Virus record (IMG/VR): IMGVR_UViG_3300036852_000134
Span: 1-64,000 of that record
DNA: 64,000 bases
Strand: one strand, 5' to 3'
Origin: a virus
In this document: positions 17,789 to 26,460 of the stretch, piece after piece
Position numbering within the stretch: position 1 is the first letter of the stretch
How the letters are laid out: each line of letters starts with the position of its first letter
Position numbers and translations under genes: made by a program
The notes under the pieces: generated by a model
What the model was told of the DNA's origin: nothing
Database searches by the model: none
Seen by the model: only the letters and a program-made list of their open reading frames with translations

Positions 17789-18054
17789 TGACCCCGCCTC
17801 GCAATGCCTTTTCCATGTAGATATAACATGAAGGCAGAGAGTATTTCGTCTCTCTCGTCTTGCGATTTGTCCCACCACTCTTCTAACCACTGCTCCCAAT
17901 CGCCTTTGTGTATTCCCCTGTCTGGGCCTGGCGGTCCGAATGTCCGGACCGCCTTTTGGTGGATTGCGAGAGCCACCAGGACCTCCCCCATAATCTCTTC
18001 TAAGGGGGCCCACCCTCTTGTCATCTCTTCAAGAACGTCTTTGGCGTTTGTCAC
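17785..18054 (-). CDS. Hypothetical acidic protein at cassette edge
   Basis: The GTG at 18054 overlaps the upstream stop as GTGA and gives 89 residues; it is preferred over the far upstream ATG. The protein has a hydrophobic helix (IMGEVLVALAIH) and a Trp-rich acidic stretch (DWEQWLEEWWDKSQDE). No family recognised. It is the last gene of the minus-strand accessory cassette. Confidence 0.6.
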   Translation of the reverse strand: MTNAKDVLEEMTRGWAPLEEIMGEVLVALAIHQKAVRTFGPPGPDRGIHKGDWEQWLEEWWDKSQDERDEILSAFMLYLHGKGIARRGH

Positions 18055-18545
18055 AGGTGTGACCAATCCTGACGCAACCGCTCCAAGTCCTCTCCCGCCA
18101 TCCCCTGGTCTATGAACCACTGCTCACTCCACGGGGGGGCCCACACGTGCCTCTCGTGCCTGACCACCGGCACCTCCTTGATCTCCAGTGCCAGAGCGCA
18201 GGCGACGCGGTGAGCTCCACCTAGAAGCTCACCGTTGGGGTCTACCGGGATGCGCCACTCTGGGATGTCGACGAAGCCTCTGTGGGCCATGGAGGCACAG
18301 ATGGCGGCGGCAGTCTCGATGTAGTGGTCCGTTCCGCTCTTGCCGTCCATACCGAGGTTGAGCTTGGCGTTGGAGGCCTTACGCGCTTCAAGATGCCACC
18401 GGTAGACGCGGACGGCGTCGGGATCATTGCCGGCCAACAGATGCCGGAACAGGCGCCATTTCACCGCTAAGTCGAAACGGCGTGCGGTCACCAATGATGA
18501 TGGCCGCACCCGCATCACTTCTTGTAGGCAGAGCTGCGTTGCCAT
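18051..18545 (-). CDS. ParB/sulfiredoxin-like fold protein
   Basis: A 164-residue protein with the segment PNGELLGGAHRVACALAL followed by IKEVPVVRHER near residues 105-130. This resembles the GxHRxxAA turn of ParB-like nuclease or sulfiredoxin-fold proteins, here with Gly-Gly-Ala-His-Arg. Related stand-alone proteins occur in sugar-related and phage accessory clusters. The fold assignment is moderate; no biochemical role can be stated. Confidence 0.55.
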   Translation of the reverse strand: MATQLCLQEVMRVRPSSLVTARRFDLAVKWRLFRHLLAGNDPDAVRVYRWHLEARKASNAKLNLGMDGKSGTDHYIETAAAICASMAHRGFVDIPEWRIPVDPNGELLGGAHRVACALALEIKEVPVVRHERHVWAPPWSEQWFIDQGMAGEDLERLRQDWSHL

Positions 18546-18898
18546 GTCGGCAGAAGCGCCTTGAAGTCTGCCGCCTCATCAACAGCAGGAACCCAACCGA
18601 AGCTCTTCACCCTATCGGTCGCACCGCGCCTGAGCAGAAGTGTGCTGCCGGTGGGGCGATGAAGGGCGAACATCGGAGTACGCCCAGGAGGAACAGAGAC
18701 GCCGAACCCGCCCATGGGGTATGTTCTGATTGCGAGCCCTTCAGGCAAACTCCAGAGGCGACCATCAGGTCCGTGGATGGCGATCTCGTCCAAGTCCCAC
18801 TGCCTGAACGGCATGAGCGAGGACGCGCGCACAATCGCAGGTGATGCAATCAGACTTGCAGCACTGATGAGAAAGCGGCGGCGTCCTAATTCAAGCAT
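18515..18898 (-). CDS. Tat-signal protein of phage accessory type
   Basis: A 127-residue protein beginning LGRRRFLISAASLIASPAIV, a twin-arginine export signal with an Ala-x-Ala-like end (VRASS). The mature part of about 100 residues is beta-rich and polar. Small Tat-signal proteins with the RASSLMP junction recur in alphaproteobacterial phages. Its role is unknown; it may alter the envelope. A truncated relative lies at 17747-17788. Confidence 0.65.
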   Translation of the reverse strand: MLELGRRRFLISAASLIASPAIVRASSLMPFRQWDLDEIAIHGPDGRLWSLPEGLAIRTYPMGGFGVSVPPGRTPMFALHRPTGSTLLLRRGATDRVKSFGWVPAVDEAADFKALLPTWQRSSAYKK

Positions 18899-18907
18899 TG
18901 CGCACCT

Positions 18908-19579
18908 TCACTGCCACCACGGGGGCGGAGATAGAATTTCGGTGCGGCAATCTATGCTTGTTCGCGCGGGCTCACAAGGCGGACGGTTGGCAAACGCGAG
19001 GAGCTGGGCTCTGGCGTCTTCAATTGGCTGGGTTGTATCGATCTCGATGACCGGAACACCTCGCTCATTCAGGACTTTCTTGGCAATTTCAATGGCAGGC
19101 ATCATCAAGCCCACCATCCTTGACCTGTCCTCGAACCTGGTCTCGCGCACCAGCCGGCGGGCTGCGTTGCGCTCCTCAACGATGTGCTGCGGGCACTTGG
19201 TGAAGGCCACACCGATAGACACCGGCATCAGCTCGAAGTAGTGGCGGAGCTCGTTGAGGTCCTTGCCCATGTCGTTCAGGCGCCAGCCGAAGCCTAGGCC
19301 GCGCTGGACGAGGCCGGTCTGGATGTAGGGGCTTTGGCCTTCCATCCGGGCTACGGTGGCCATCTTGCGCACCGAGCGGTTGACCATGCGCAGGGCGGCG
19401 CCGAATGTGGCGTGCGGCTTGATGAGGTGGAAGAGGCGCGTGCACTCGTTGCAGAAGTCGAGCCAAGAGGCCGGGGGTAGGCGGTTCTCAATGGTGATGG
19501 CGTGCGGGCCGTAGAGCGGGTCGCAGAGTGTTGACTTGCCACTCCCCGGCGGGCCGGCGCAGTCCAGCCAAGCGGTCAC
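18908..19579 (-). CDS. P-loop kinase-like protein
   Basis: A 223-residue protein with a perfect Walker A (GPPGSGKST, residues 9-17). A helical middle and an Arg-rich lid-like stretch (ERNAARRLVRETRFEDRSR) follow, then a strand PVIEIDTT. The pattern matches small-molecule or nucleotide kinases of the AAA_33/thymidylate kinase type. The substrate cannot be told. Its stop overlaps no neighbour, but it starts 4 nt inside the preceding gene's end, so it is part of one operon. Confidence 0.7.
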   Translation of the reverse strand: MTAWLDCAGPPGSGKSTLCDPLYGPHAITIENRLPPASWLDFCNECTRLFHLIKPHATFGAALRMVNRSVRKMATVARMEGQSPYIQTGLVQRGLGFGWRLNDMGKDLNELRHYFELMPVSIGVAFTKCPQHIVEERNAARRLVRETRFEDRSRMVGLMMPAIEIAKKVLNERGVPVIEIDTTQPIEDARAQLLAFANRPPCEPARTSIDCRTEILSPPPWWQ

Positions 19580-20007
19580 GCTGCCACCACCGTTCCGCCG
19601 AGCCCGCCGATCCCCTGCGTGTCATCGGCCCATGTGATGGTCTTCATATCGCCGTCGATGCCGCGGTGGTCGTAGAGGGTGTCTCTTACGTCCTTGGGCA
19701 TGATGCGGTCGCCGTTGTTGCGGCGGGCGTAGCCTTCGTGATCCACGTAGAAGTTGTGGGGGTTGGGCTTTGACTTGCGGGAAGGGAGGGTGGAGACGTT
19801 TGAGGCCGGCGGCGCGGCGCCGCGCCGCCGCGGAGCGTCGGCTGCCGTCAGGCGGGCCGCAGCATCGCCACCGTACAACGTGCCGAACGCCAGCGCCATG
19901 AGGTTAAGCCAGGCGATCTGCTTCTCGACAGGCCACTCTGTGTCACTGGGCGGCAGCTTCTTGATCAGCGCCTCAATGAGGGGATCGGCGGATTTCGGAC
20001 GGGCCAT
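19576..20007 (-). CDS. Hypothetical cassette protein
   Basis: The ATG at 20007 overlaps the stop of the methyltransferase by one base, giving 143 residues. There is an N-terminal helical part (WPVEKQIAWLNLMALAFGTLYGG), a linker with basic residues, and a segment HNFYVDHEGYARRNNGDRI that recalls phage proteins of unknown function. The C-terminus is Gly-rich. No motif gives a function. Confidence 0.65.
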   Translation of the reverse strand: MARPKSADPLIEALIKKLPPSDTEWPVEKQIAWLNLMALAFGTLYGGDAAARLTAADAPRRRGAAPPASNVSTLPSRKSKPNPHNFYVDHEGYARRNNGDRIMPKDVRDTLYDHRGIDGDMKTITWADDTQGIGGLGGTVVAA

Positions 20008-20678
20008 CAGGCTGCCTCCGGACGCAATTCTACGATCCGGTAGTCCTCGTGATACCCGGCCTGATCTCGTGCGACCGTCCAACCCTGGAGCGCGCTGGCT
20101 ATCAGGGCGTGGCTCACAGCGAACGGGTGGTTGCGAACCCGAGCCGTGAACACGATCCGCTGCCTCGCCAGTCGTTGCATCTCCTGCAACATGCGGACGA
20201 TGCCCTCGGGGCCGTGCTGCTGGATGATCCAGCGGGTGATGCGGCAGTTTACGGTTGCATCCACACACTTGCCTGGGAACTTGGACGCGAGCAGGTCACC
20301 ATGGAACAGCGCCCAGCGCGCGAGCGGCCCCTTCTCCGTGGCGATGGCCTCAGTGGGGTTATTCACCTTCCTGCCGGCGAGAGCCAGCATGTCGGCGGAG
20401 ATGTCAACGCCACGGACGACGAAGCCCTTGCGGTCGTAGAAGTCGAAGAAGCGGCCAGTGCCGCAGGGGGCGTCGATGACCCAGGAACCGCTGGGCATGT
20501 CGTCGAGGAAGCCCTCAATGATCTTCTGCTCGGCGATCCACTTGGGGGACTGCTCGCGCTTGGCGTCGTAGCCAGTGGCGACTTGGCCGGTGTACTTCAA
20601 GGCGCCACCCTGCTGGGGAGCCGGCTGCTGCGGCTGCGACCCGGCGGGGGGGAGGTATTCCATGAGGGGGTTGGGCAT
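20007..20678 (-). CDS. Class I SAM-dependent methyltransferase
   Basis: A 223-residue enzyme with motif I VIDAPCGTGRFF (residues about 67-78), motif II acidic strand VRGVDIS, and a post-motif segment typical of small-molecule or protein methyltransferases. The first 30 residues are Pro/Gln-rich. It is coupled to the downstream gene by a one-base overlap. The substrate is unknown; nearby glycosyltransferase and oxidoreductase genes suggest a shared modification job. Confidence 0.75.
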   Translation of the reverse strand: MPNPLMEYLPPAGSQPQQPAPQQGGALKYTGQVATGYDAKREQSPKWIAEQKIIEGFLDDMPSGSWVIDAPCGTGRFFDFYDRKGFVVRGVDISADMLALAGRKVNNPTEAIATEKGPLARWALFHGDLLASKFPGKCVDATVNCRITRWIIQQHGPEGIVRMLQEMQRLARQRIVFTARVRNHPFAVSHALIASALQGWTVARDQAGYHEDYRIVELRPEAA

Positions 20679-20681
20679 GCG

Positions 20682-21473
20682 TCAGCGCTCGTTTTGGATG
20701 ATCTCATAGACCTGCCGGTCCGTTATGTGGAACTGCCCGGCGATCACAGTCTTTGGAATCTTGGTAGCATGCAACCGCATGATCTCGCGATTTCGGGCTT
20801 CACGCGCCAATGCCTCTGCACTGCAACCCGTCTCTGATAATGCGTTTTCGAGCGACCACCCGTGTTCCACGAGGCGTTGCCGTACTTTGTGATATGAGAC
20901 CGTTGTTCCAGACAACTCCCCCGCCTTCTTGAGCGGCATCTGCTGTCCACCATATTCCACGACGCGACAACTGCGACGGTTCAGTGCCTGCTCCTTAGCG
21001 GTAGCCCACCTGCAATTACCGGGCTCGTAATTGCCGTCATTGTTGACGCGGTCGATGGTGAGCTTGTCAGGACACTCGCCCATGTCCTCTAGGAAGTTCT
21101 CGAACTTCTTCCAGCGCTCGCATACGGTGATGCCGCGGCCGCCATAAGCTGCATACTCAGCCACTCGGTCATTTGAGCACCGCTGGCACATGGCTTCCCA
21201 TGCACGATAAGCCCGTGATCGCCCCTTTCGGATCGATGACTGCCCGTGCGTCGTGAACCTCTTCGATGTACTCTCTTTCTGATAGCAGCCACAGCTGCTG
21301 ATTTGGCCCTTGCGCAAGTTCTGGCTCAGAGCGGTCGTCTCTTGACCGCAATCGCAGCGACATAGATAGCGCATCTTCTGTTGGCCGGATGGGAATATAT
21401 GGAGGCCTACTTCTGATATCACTATGAGCCGGCCGAACCGGTGACCGATGATGGGGATCGTAACGCCTCTCAT
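20682..21473 (-). CDS. HNH-type homing endonuclease, zinc-binding
   Basis: Starting at the ATG at 21473 (ATGA overlap with the glycosyltransferase stop) it has 263 residues. The N-terminal half has a zinc ribbon (LCRCDCG, then SCGC) and the segment DGNYEPGNCRWATAKEQALN, typical of phage-borne HNH/AP2-like endonucleases. The C-terminus holds a helix-turn-helix-like region (ITDRQVYEIIQ). It is one of six HNH genes in the window. It is probably a free-standing mobile gene, not part of the cassette's chemistry. Confidence 0.75.
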   Translation of the reverse strand: MRGVTIPIIGHRFGRLIVISEVGLHIFPSGQQKMRYLCRCDCGQETTALSQNLRKGQISSCGCYQKESTSKRFTTHGQSSIRKGRSRAYRAWEAMCQRCSNDRVAEYAAYGGRGITVCERWKKFENFLEDMGECPDKLTIDRVNNDGNYEPGNCRWATAKEQALNRRSCRVVEYGGQQMPLKKAGELSGTTVSYHKVRQRLVEHGWSLENALSETGCSAEALAREARNREIMRLHATKIPKTVIAGQFHITDRQVYEIIQNER

Positions 21474-22189
21474 TTGTAAAACCTGGATACCCACGGGTGG
21501 TCTATCTGAACCTGCGGCTGGCTCGGCTCACGCGCACCAGGGAAGCTGACGATGCAGGCGTTCTCGGGAAGCTCAGAGCCGACGCCCTTGCTACCCAATC
21601 TGCCTGCACCATAGATACCCCAGTTCGCGTCGAAATGCGCCTCGTTCCATTCGAGGCGCTCGGATATCCACGCTTGCTCTTTGCCGCCAAACCTCCAGTT
21701 GAACCAGCGGTCGGTTTGGCCTGGGATGAAATCGTCCCACAACTCCTGGCGGACGCCGGCTGAGAACAGCTGCACGCTCGACTGGTAGAAGGCGCGGCCC
21801 GGCAATCCGAAGTTGGGATTTCTCCAAAACACCGCCGGCTCCGTCCTAGCGGCGATGTGGTCGAGGCTTCCCGTGATGACCACGTCGAGGTCGAGGCTAA
21901 GGATGCGCTCCCCAAGATTGGCTCGCGCCCATTCCCCGTTGTGTTGCATCAGCCTTATGCAGACCGTGCCGGGGACGTGCCTGCGCCAGTCGAGGGGGAC
22001 ACAGTCGATGCCGTCGATCTTGTCGTCAGTGACGCACACGAAGCGATGAGGCAGGCTCAGATGGCGCGCCACCATCGATTTCAGAATGTGAACGTGCTCG
22101 TGACGAAACGTGTAGCCGCGGCGCTGGCTGTCGCGGGCTGGATCAGACCAGAAGTAGGTGCAGACGACCAATTCCATGGAGCTACTCAA
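21470..22189 (-). CDS. Glycosyltransferase, GT-A-like
   Basis: A 239-residue protein with a nucleotide-binding N-terminus, the acidic segment LSLDLDVVITGSLD (DxD type, about residues 95-108) and a C-terminal region PENACIVSFPG. The pattern fits phage and bacterial glycosyltransferases that use a metal-bound nucleotide sugar. The acceptor is unknown. It lies among methyltransferase, kinase and oxidoreductase genes and 2.2 kb from a DTG-rich virion-like gene, so protein or envelope-sugar modification are both possible. Confidence 0.72.
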   Translation of the reverse strand: MSSSMELVVCTYFWSDPARDSQRRGYTFRHEHVHILKSMVARHLSLPHRFVCVTDDKIDGIDCVPLDWRRHVPGTVCIRLMQHNGEWARANLGERILSLDLDVVITGSLDHIAARTEPAVFWRNPNFGLPGRAFYQSSVQLFSAGVRQELWDDFIPGQTDRWFNWRFGGKEQAWISERLEWNEAHFDANWGIYGAGRLGSKGVGSELPENACIVSFPGAREPSQPQVQIDHPWVSRFYK

Positions 22190-22499
22190 GGCCTAGTTCC
22201 TGGCTCACTGCAGTAAGCTCGTCCAACGCCCTTGCGCGATCAGTTACGACGCCAAAAGCTTCCAGCTCCATCTCCGTCCACTTGACCGCGGTGAACGGCC
22301 CCACGACATAGAGCCCCTTGTCGGTCTGCGGTATGCACCAGTAGCAGTCGTGGGCCGGCACATATCCAGCACGCCAGTTCGCCTTGTTGGCTATGAGCTT
22401 GGCGTAGAAGTCCTCGCCCATCTCTCTGATGTAGAGGGAGAGGCGGGACTCCGCGAGGTCGCGGAGCTTGGAGTGGAAGGCTTCGGTTTTAGCGACCAC
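22182..22499 (-). CDS. Hypothetical cassette protein
   Basis: A 105-residue protein with a GTG start at 22499. It has an N-terminal charged helix and a central beta region with HDCYWCIPQTDKGLYVVGPF. It overlaps both neighbours by a few bases, as in a tight operon. Not recognised. Confidence 0.62.
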   Translation of the reverse strand: MVAKTEAFHSKLRDLAESRLSLYIREMGEDFYAKLIANKANWRAGYVPAHDCYWCIPQTDKGLYVVGPFTAVKWTEMELEAFGVVTDRARALDELTAVSQELGLE

Positions 22500-22620
22500 T
22501 TCTTAGTTCCAGACTTTGGATGCGCTGCTCAAGCCGCCTAATGCGGCTAGTCAGATAGCCTATGACGAAAAATGCCATGGCCAGGAAACCATAGATGGCG
22601 ACTGCATCCCACTTGGTCAT
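22489..22620 (-). CDS. Tiny membrane protein with coiled-coil tail
   Basis: A 43-residue frame that starts ATGA-coupled to the oxidoreductase stop and overlaps the next gene's start. One membrane helix (AIYGFLAMAFFVIGYLTS) is followed by a short heptad stretch RIRRLEQRIQSLEL. The shape is like a membrane-anchored adaptor; function unknown. Confidence 0.6.
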   Translation of the reverse strand: MTKWDAVAIYGFLAMAFFVIGYLTSRIRRLEQRIQSLELRSGR

Positions 22621-23681
22621 GCGGCCTCGCGTTTCTCAACGAGGCCGATTATATCAACTACCTGCTGCGCTGCCACTGTGGCACAGCCTAGTTTCCCACT
22701 GAATATCCGGATGATGTTGTCGCCGATCAACTCGACTAAGGTTGGACGCCCATCGTCCGCATCTCGACCGGGAAGCACGGCGCGAACCGTCCACATAGAC
22801 CCCACGAATTCAGCATCCCTGAGACCCGGAATGAATTTCACCCCAGCCTCGATGAAATCCTGGACCCTTGTGTGCGCAGGGTTAACCACCAGCCCGCAAT
22901 TCAGGTAGCCCCTCAGTTGCCGAGGAATCGCTGGCCGGAGCCCGACGTTTGCATGGTGGATGGCATGCTTCACATGCCCCATGACATGCAGGTCGGTATT
23001 CCCGTAAGGGTCTAGGCAGCAGAACTCCCCGTCCATGACGACGATGCCGATGCCGCGGAACTTGGAAGGCATCCGCAGCAAGGGCTTCTCGACCACCTCG
23101 AACTGAAACGGCTCCACTCTTGCACCGAGGTCGAAAGCAACCGCGTTGGTGGAAGCGTAGGCGGCGACAACGATTGCATCGAACTTTGAACGCAAGGATC
23201 GTGTTGCCGACTTCAGGTGGACCGTTACACCGGACTCTTGCAGGCGCTGCGCAACGATTGCACGCAAGCGTTGGAGGTCGAGCCGCGCCTCGTCCACCGA
23301 GAGCACCACGTTGACAGCATCCGCGTTGATCATCGTCGGGCTGGCGTCCACGAAGGACAACCCGTGACGCATGCAGAAGGCGACATACTCCAGGCCTGAA
23401 ACCTTGCTGCCTTCCTTGGCGATGGCGTAGTAGTGGCGGCCACCGTCGATGATGGCGTCACCGTACTCAGCACGGAAAGAGGTGAGAGCGGCCTGGCATT
23501 CAGCGACGGTGGCCGCGCTCCTTGGGTAGTGGAATCCCTCATGGGTTCTGGCCTGGTTCACTGCCGATGCCGCGCCCATGACCTCATTGGGCTCGTAGAG
23601 GTGAACATCATGGCCAGCGCGAGCGAGATGGACGGCGGCGGTGCATCCAAAGAGGCCGCCCCCAGCAACACAGACCCGCAT
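22617..23681 (-). CDS. FAD-dependent oxidoreductase
   Basis: From the ATG at 23681 it has 354 residues. The N-terminus is a classic FAD-binding Rossmann motif (VCVAGGGLFGCTAAVHLARAG), then HEGFHYPRS, seen in amine-oxidase and DAO-like flavoproteins, including sugar-modifying enzymes. The substrate cannot be read from the sequence. It is one-base-coupled to the upstream gene. Its place beside a glycosyltransferase suggests action on a sugar or amino-sugar, which is inference. Confidence 0.72.
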   Translation of the reverse strand: MRVCVAGGGLFGCTAAVHLARAGHDVHLYEPNEVMGAASAVNQARTHEGFHYPRSAATVAECQAALTSFRAEYGDAIIDGGRHYYAIAKEGSKVSGLEYVAFCMRHGLSFVDASPTMINADAVNVVLSVDEARLDLQRLRAIVAQRLQESGVTVHLKSATRSLRSKFDAIVVAAYASTNAVAFDLGARVEPFQFEVVEKPLLRMPSKFRGIGIVVMDGEFCCLDPYGNTDLHVMGHVKHAIHHANVGLRPAIPRQLRGYLNCGLVVNPAHTRVQDFIEAGVKFIPGLRDAEFVGSMWTVRAVLPGRDADDGRPTLVELIGDNIIRIFSGKLGCATVAAQQVVDIIGLVEKREAA

Positions 23682-24382
23682 CACCACTTCCACTGCGGCA
23701 TGTCGAACAGGCAACTCTCACGGTTGGCGACCACCTTGATGCCGCGCTTCATCGCCTCATGGATGAAATACTGGATGCCGGGGCGCTGGTAGACGTACTC
23801 ATTCTCAGCAGCCTGCATGATGCCCCACAGGCCGATCATTGGAATGCCATCAGTCTCTGCGTCCACGATCGACTTCGCGAACATATAGGCGATGCTGCTG
23901 GTGAACTGGCACGGATCGAAGATGCCGTCATGGTTCGGGATCTCGGCGATCCTTTCGCCAACAATGGCCCCATCTGGTCCCTGGACCTTCACCTTCTGGA
24001 GCGTGGACGTGCCCCTGAGTTCCTTCTCGGGATAGAGCCGACCGCCCTTGAAGGACTTAAGCGCCTTCTGGTCTCGCAGCCACACGAACGGCTGCTCACT
24101 CAGATACTTGAGGTATGGGAAGGGCCGGCTCGGGTCCTCCAAGGGAAGGTGGACTTCGAAGACCTCGTCAACGCGCGGCAGCGCCGTCGCGTACTTGCTC
24201 ATTCCGTATGGCGTATTATCCGGAGAGCACGCCAGAATCTTCCAGCTCGCGTCTCCGTAGGGAGCAGCATCCTTAGTCGTCGGATTGCTGCCGACAATGG
24301 CCAAGCCACGAACGGCTGTCTTGGGTGCGGCCGGGAGGACATCCCCACCGGCCGCCTTGGTCTCTATGAGATCATCAAGCAT
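23681..24382 (-). CDS. Hypothetical Rossmann-like phage protein
   Basis: The ATG at 24382 shares its A with the stop of the DTG-rich gene upstream (TGATG), giving 233 residues. AVRGLAIVGSNPTT and WKILACSPDN suggest a Rossmann-like strand-loop pattern, and a later segment resembles phage proteins of unknown role. The clean coupling implies that it is made together with the 288-residue DTG protein. Confidence 0.65.
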   Translation of the reverse strand: MLDDLIETKAAGGDVLPAAPKTAVRGLAIVGSNPTTKDAAPYGDASWKILACSPDNTPYGMSKYATALPRVDEVFEVHLPLEDPSRPFPYLKYLSEQPFVWLRDQKALKSFKGGRLYPEKELRGTSTLQKVKVQGPDGAIVGERIAEIPNHDGIFDPCQFTSSIAYMFAKSIVDAETDGIPMIGLWGIMQAAENEYVYQRPGIQYFIHEAMKRGIKVVANRESCLFDMPQWKW

Positions 24383-25248
24383 CAGAGGCCCGTATCCCTC
24401 GGAGCTGACACGTTGACCCAGTCGATATCGAGAAGGCTGGCGCCCCCAGTGTCGTACCCATAGATGCACGGAGTAAGCGCGGTGGAACTATTGCAAGGAT
24501 CGCTGATGATCCCCTTAGGAACGCCGTCCACGTAGAACGTGACCGTTCCGCCCGTGTCGGAGCTGCTGCGGTGCAGCTCGGCTTCCAGGGTCACATAGGT
24601 GTTGTCGGTGGGGGTCACAGTCGTCAACTGCACCGATTGCAGTGTGTCGCCATCGACGGCAAAGCCGTGCCATCCCGTGGAGCCGCCGAGGTTCCAGCCG
24701 ATGCCAAAGGCATTGGTCGCGGCTGCGCCGTCAGCGCTGCCTCCAGTGTCGAATACCGGCATCTCGGCCGAAGTCGTATCGGTGAAGCCGACGAAGACGC
24801 CGTGCTCGCCGCCCGTGTAGATGGACTTCTTGATGCGCGCGCCAAAGCGCAGTCGGCCGGAATGGGCGCCAGGACCCTGGTTGGGTTTCCAGGACAGCTG
24901 AGGACCGACCATGCCGAATGTGGTACCCGCGACAGTTGTCGTGGTCGTGCTCTGCGACGGTGTGAACCTGAACACACCATTCGTGCCGGCGGTAATGAGA
25001 CCCGTCGTACCAGTATCACCTTTGCGGGTGATGAAATACTGACCGGCGGTTCCGGTGTCGCCGAGCAGATCGGCGCCGACACTTGCATAGAAGTCATCGA
25101 AGATGGCGGTGGTGTCAGGAGCGCCAGGCATGACGACTGCGGGCTTGCCATCACCGCCTGCGACGAAGCCGTACGGAGCCAGGACCTGGTCGTCATTGGT
25201 GAGGCCTAGCGCCCGTCGATGGATGCCCTTGAGCATGGACTTAGACAT
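24382..25248 (-). CDS. Virion-like beta-rich protein with six DTG tripeptides
   Basis: A 288-residue protein, mostly beta with Gly/Thr/Ser-rich loops. The central and C-terminal parts (GRLRFGARIKKS, LEAELHRSS, VTFYVDGVPKG) look like a concanavalin/LamG-type jelly roll. DTG occurs at residues 64, 78, 167, 231, 266 and 285, the last three residues from the end. No enzymatic motif. A good ribosome site (AAGGGAA) precedes the ATG. It is probably a surface virion protein, inferred from fold type and from sharing DTG with the tail tube. Confidence 0.65.
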   Translation of the reverse strand: MSKSMLKGIHRRALGLTNDDQVLAPYGFVAGGDGKPAVVMPGAPDTTAIFDDFYASVGADLLGDTGTAGQYFITRKGDTGTTGLITAGTNGVFRFTPSQSTTTTTVAGTTFGMVGPQLSWKPNQGPGAHSGRLRFGARIKKSIYTGGEHGVFVGFTDTTSAEMPVFDTGGSADGAAATNAFGIGWNLGGSTGWHGFAVDGDTLQSVQLTTVTPTDNTYVTLEAELHRSSSDTGGTVTFYVDGVPKGIISDPCNSSTALTPCIYGYDTGGASLLDIDWVNVSAPRDTGL

Positions 25249-25334
25249 TGCGGGGATTCCCTTGCTTAGTGCTTAGTGCTGTGGGAGGTTGCGGGTACGC
25301 ATACTCACGGCTCACAGGAGCCGGATTCAGTTGC

Positions 25335-25493
25335 CTAGTGCTTGGTTCTGGACGTCGTGCGGTCGGCCGGCAGTGGCAGAACGCCGTCGAGGGCGCAGCG
25401 TCCGGTGCGCAGCAGGGAGCGCTCGGGCTGGCCACGGCCGTGCTGAGCGCCGCCGATGTGGAGGCGGTCGTTGACGATCTCCAGCATGGTCAT
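25335..25493 (-). CDS. Possible small protein
   Basis: A 52-residue frame (MTMLEIVNDRLHIGG) with an AAGG ribosome site. The first 20 residues look like real protein, and the rest is Arg/Pro/Leu-rich. It lies in the gap between the DTG gene and the divergent methyltransferase. Support is thin. Confidence 0.35.
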   Translation of the reverse strand: MTMLEIVNDRLHIGGAQHGRGQPERSLLRTGRCALDGVLPLPADRTTSRTKH

Positions 25494-25545
25494 GCGGGCC
25501 TTGTCCGTGCTAGCTGAATGTTGAGACACCGGGGGAAGAACTACG

Positions 25546-26460
25546 ATGCGAGATCTGCCCAGGCTATCCGACGAGCAACGCTCCGACCTCGCCAATGCTC
25601 TTCGGCGCACTTACTTCACGGCGTTCGGGCTCACGTACCTCGGATCGCCAGCGTTCGCTGGCGACCTCGCCGACCACGTGGACGGTCGGTACCGACACTT
25701 CGCGGGAGACGTGGTGCCGTGGCTGCAGCGTCACCTCGCGGGCCTTGCCACCCATTCCGTCGCGGAGGTCGGCTCCGGCACCGGATCGTCCACGGCGGCG
25801 CTCGCGCCGCACGTGCGCGAGATCAGCACGTTCGAGATCGAAGAGAACTCAATCGCAGCCGCCAAGGCGCGCGCCGAGATCCTCGGCTACCGCAACGTCA
25901 CGCATTGCCGCAGCCTGTTTACTGCCGACGAGGCGATGCGGATTGGCGTCGTCGATGGGGTGATGCTGGCTGCAGTTCTTGAGCACTGCACGTTCGATGA
26001 GTGCATCGGCCTGCTCCGCGCCTCATGGGAAGCGCTCAAGCCGGGTGGATGGCTATGTGTGGTTGATACGCCGAACCGCCTCTGTCCGGTCGACTACCAC
26101 ACCTCGTTCCTGCCGTTCTACTCCATGCTGCCGATCGAGGTCCGCATCGCCTACGCTTGCCGCTCGCCGCGCCCCGAGTTCGGGCAGACGTTCCCCGGTG
26201 AGGATGACGCGATGCGCATGACCCGCTGGGGGTGCGGCATCTCCTACCACGAGTTCGAACTCGGCATTGGCCCTGACGTGCACAGCATGGTCATCGCCGA
26301 TGGTTGGGAGCGCGAGATAGAGGCCGCGATCGGCATCCTTCCCGAGGACGCCGCGGCCGAAGGGCAGATCAAGGCGTTCGCACCGAATGTAAACCGCGCC
26401 TTCGCCAGACGGACGTTTTACTTTGTACTGCGGAAGCCACTCACGCCGCCTCGTACATGA
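25546..26460 (+). CDS. SAM-dependent methyltransferase (moron, opposite strand)
   Basis: A 304-residue class I methyltransferase with motif I VAEVGSGTGSSTAAL (residues 72-86), a motif II-like acidic strand ISTFEIEE, and EALKPGGWLCVVDTPN (motif post-III). GGGGAAGAA gives a good ribosome site. It is plus-strand within a minus-strand region and ends 20 nt inside the tailspike gene, convergent with it, which suggests separate acquisition. The type resembles enzymes that modify sugars or small metabolites; the target is unknown. Confidence 0.78.
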   Translation: MRDLPRLSDEQRSDLANALRRTYFTAFGLTYLGSPAFAGDLADHVDGRYRHFAGDVVPWLQRHLAGLATHSVAEVGSGTGSSTAALAPHVREISTFEIEENSIAAAKARAEILGYRNVTHCRSLFTADEAMRIGVVDGVMLAAVLEHCTFDECIGLLRASWEALKPGGWLCVVDTPNRLCPVDYHTSFLPFYSMLPIEVRIAYACRSPRPEFGQTFPGEDDAMRMTRWGCGISYHEFELGIGPDVHSMVIADGWEREIEAAIGILPEDAAAEGQIKAFAPNVNRAFARRTFYFVLRKPLTPPRT

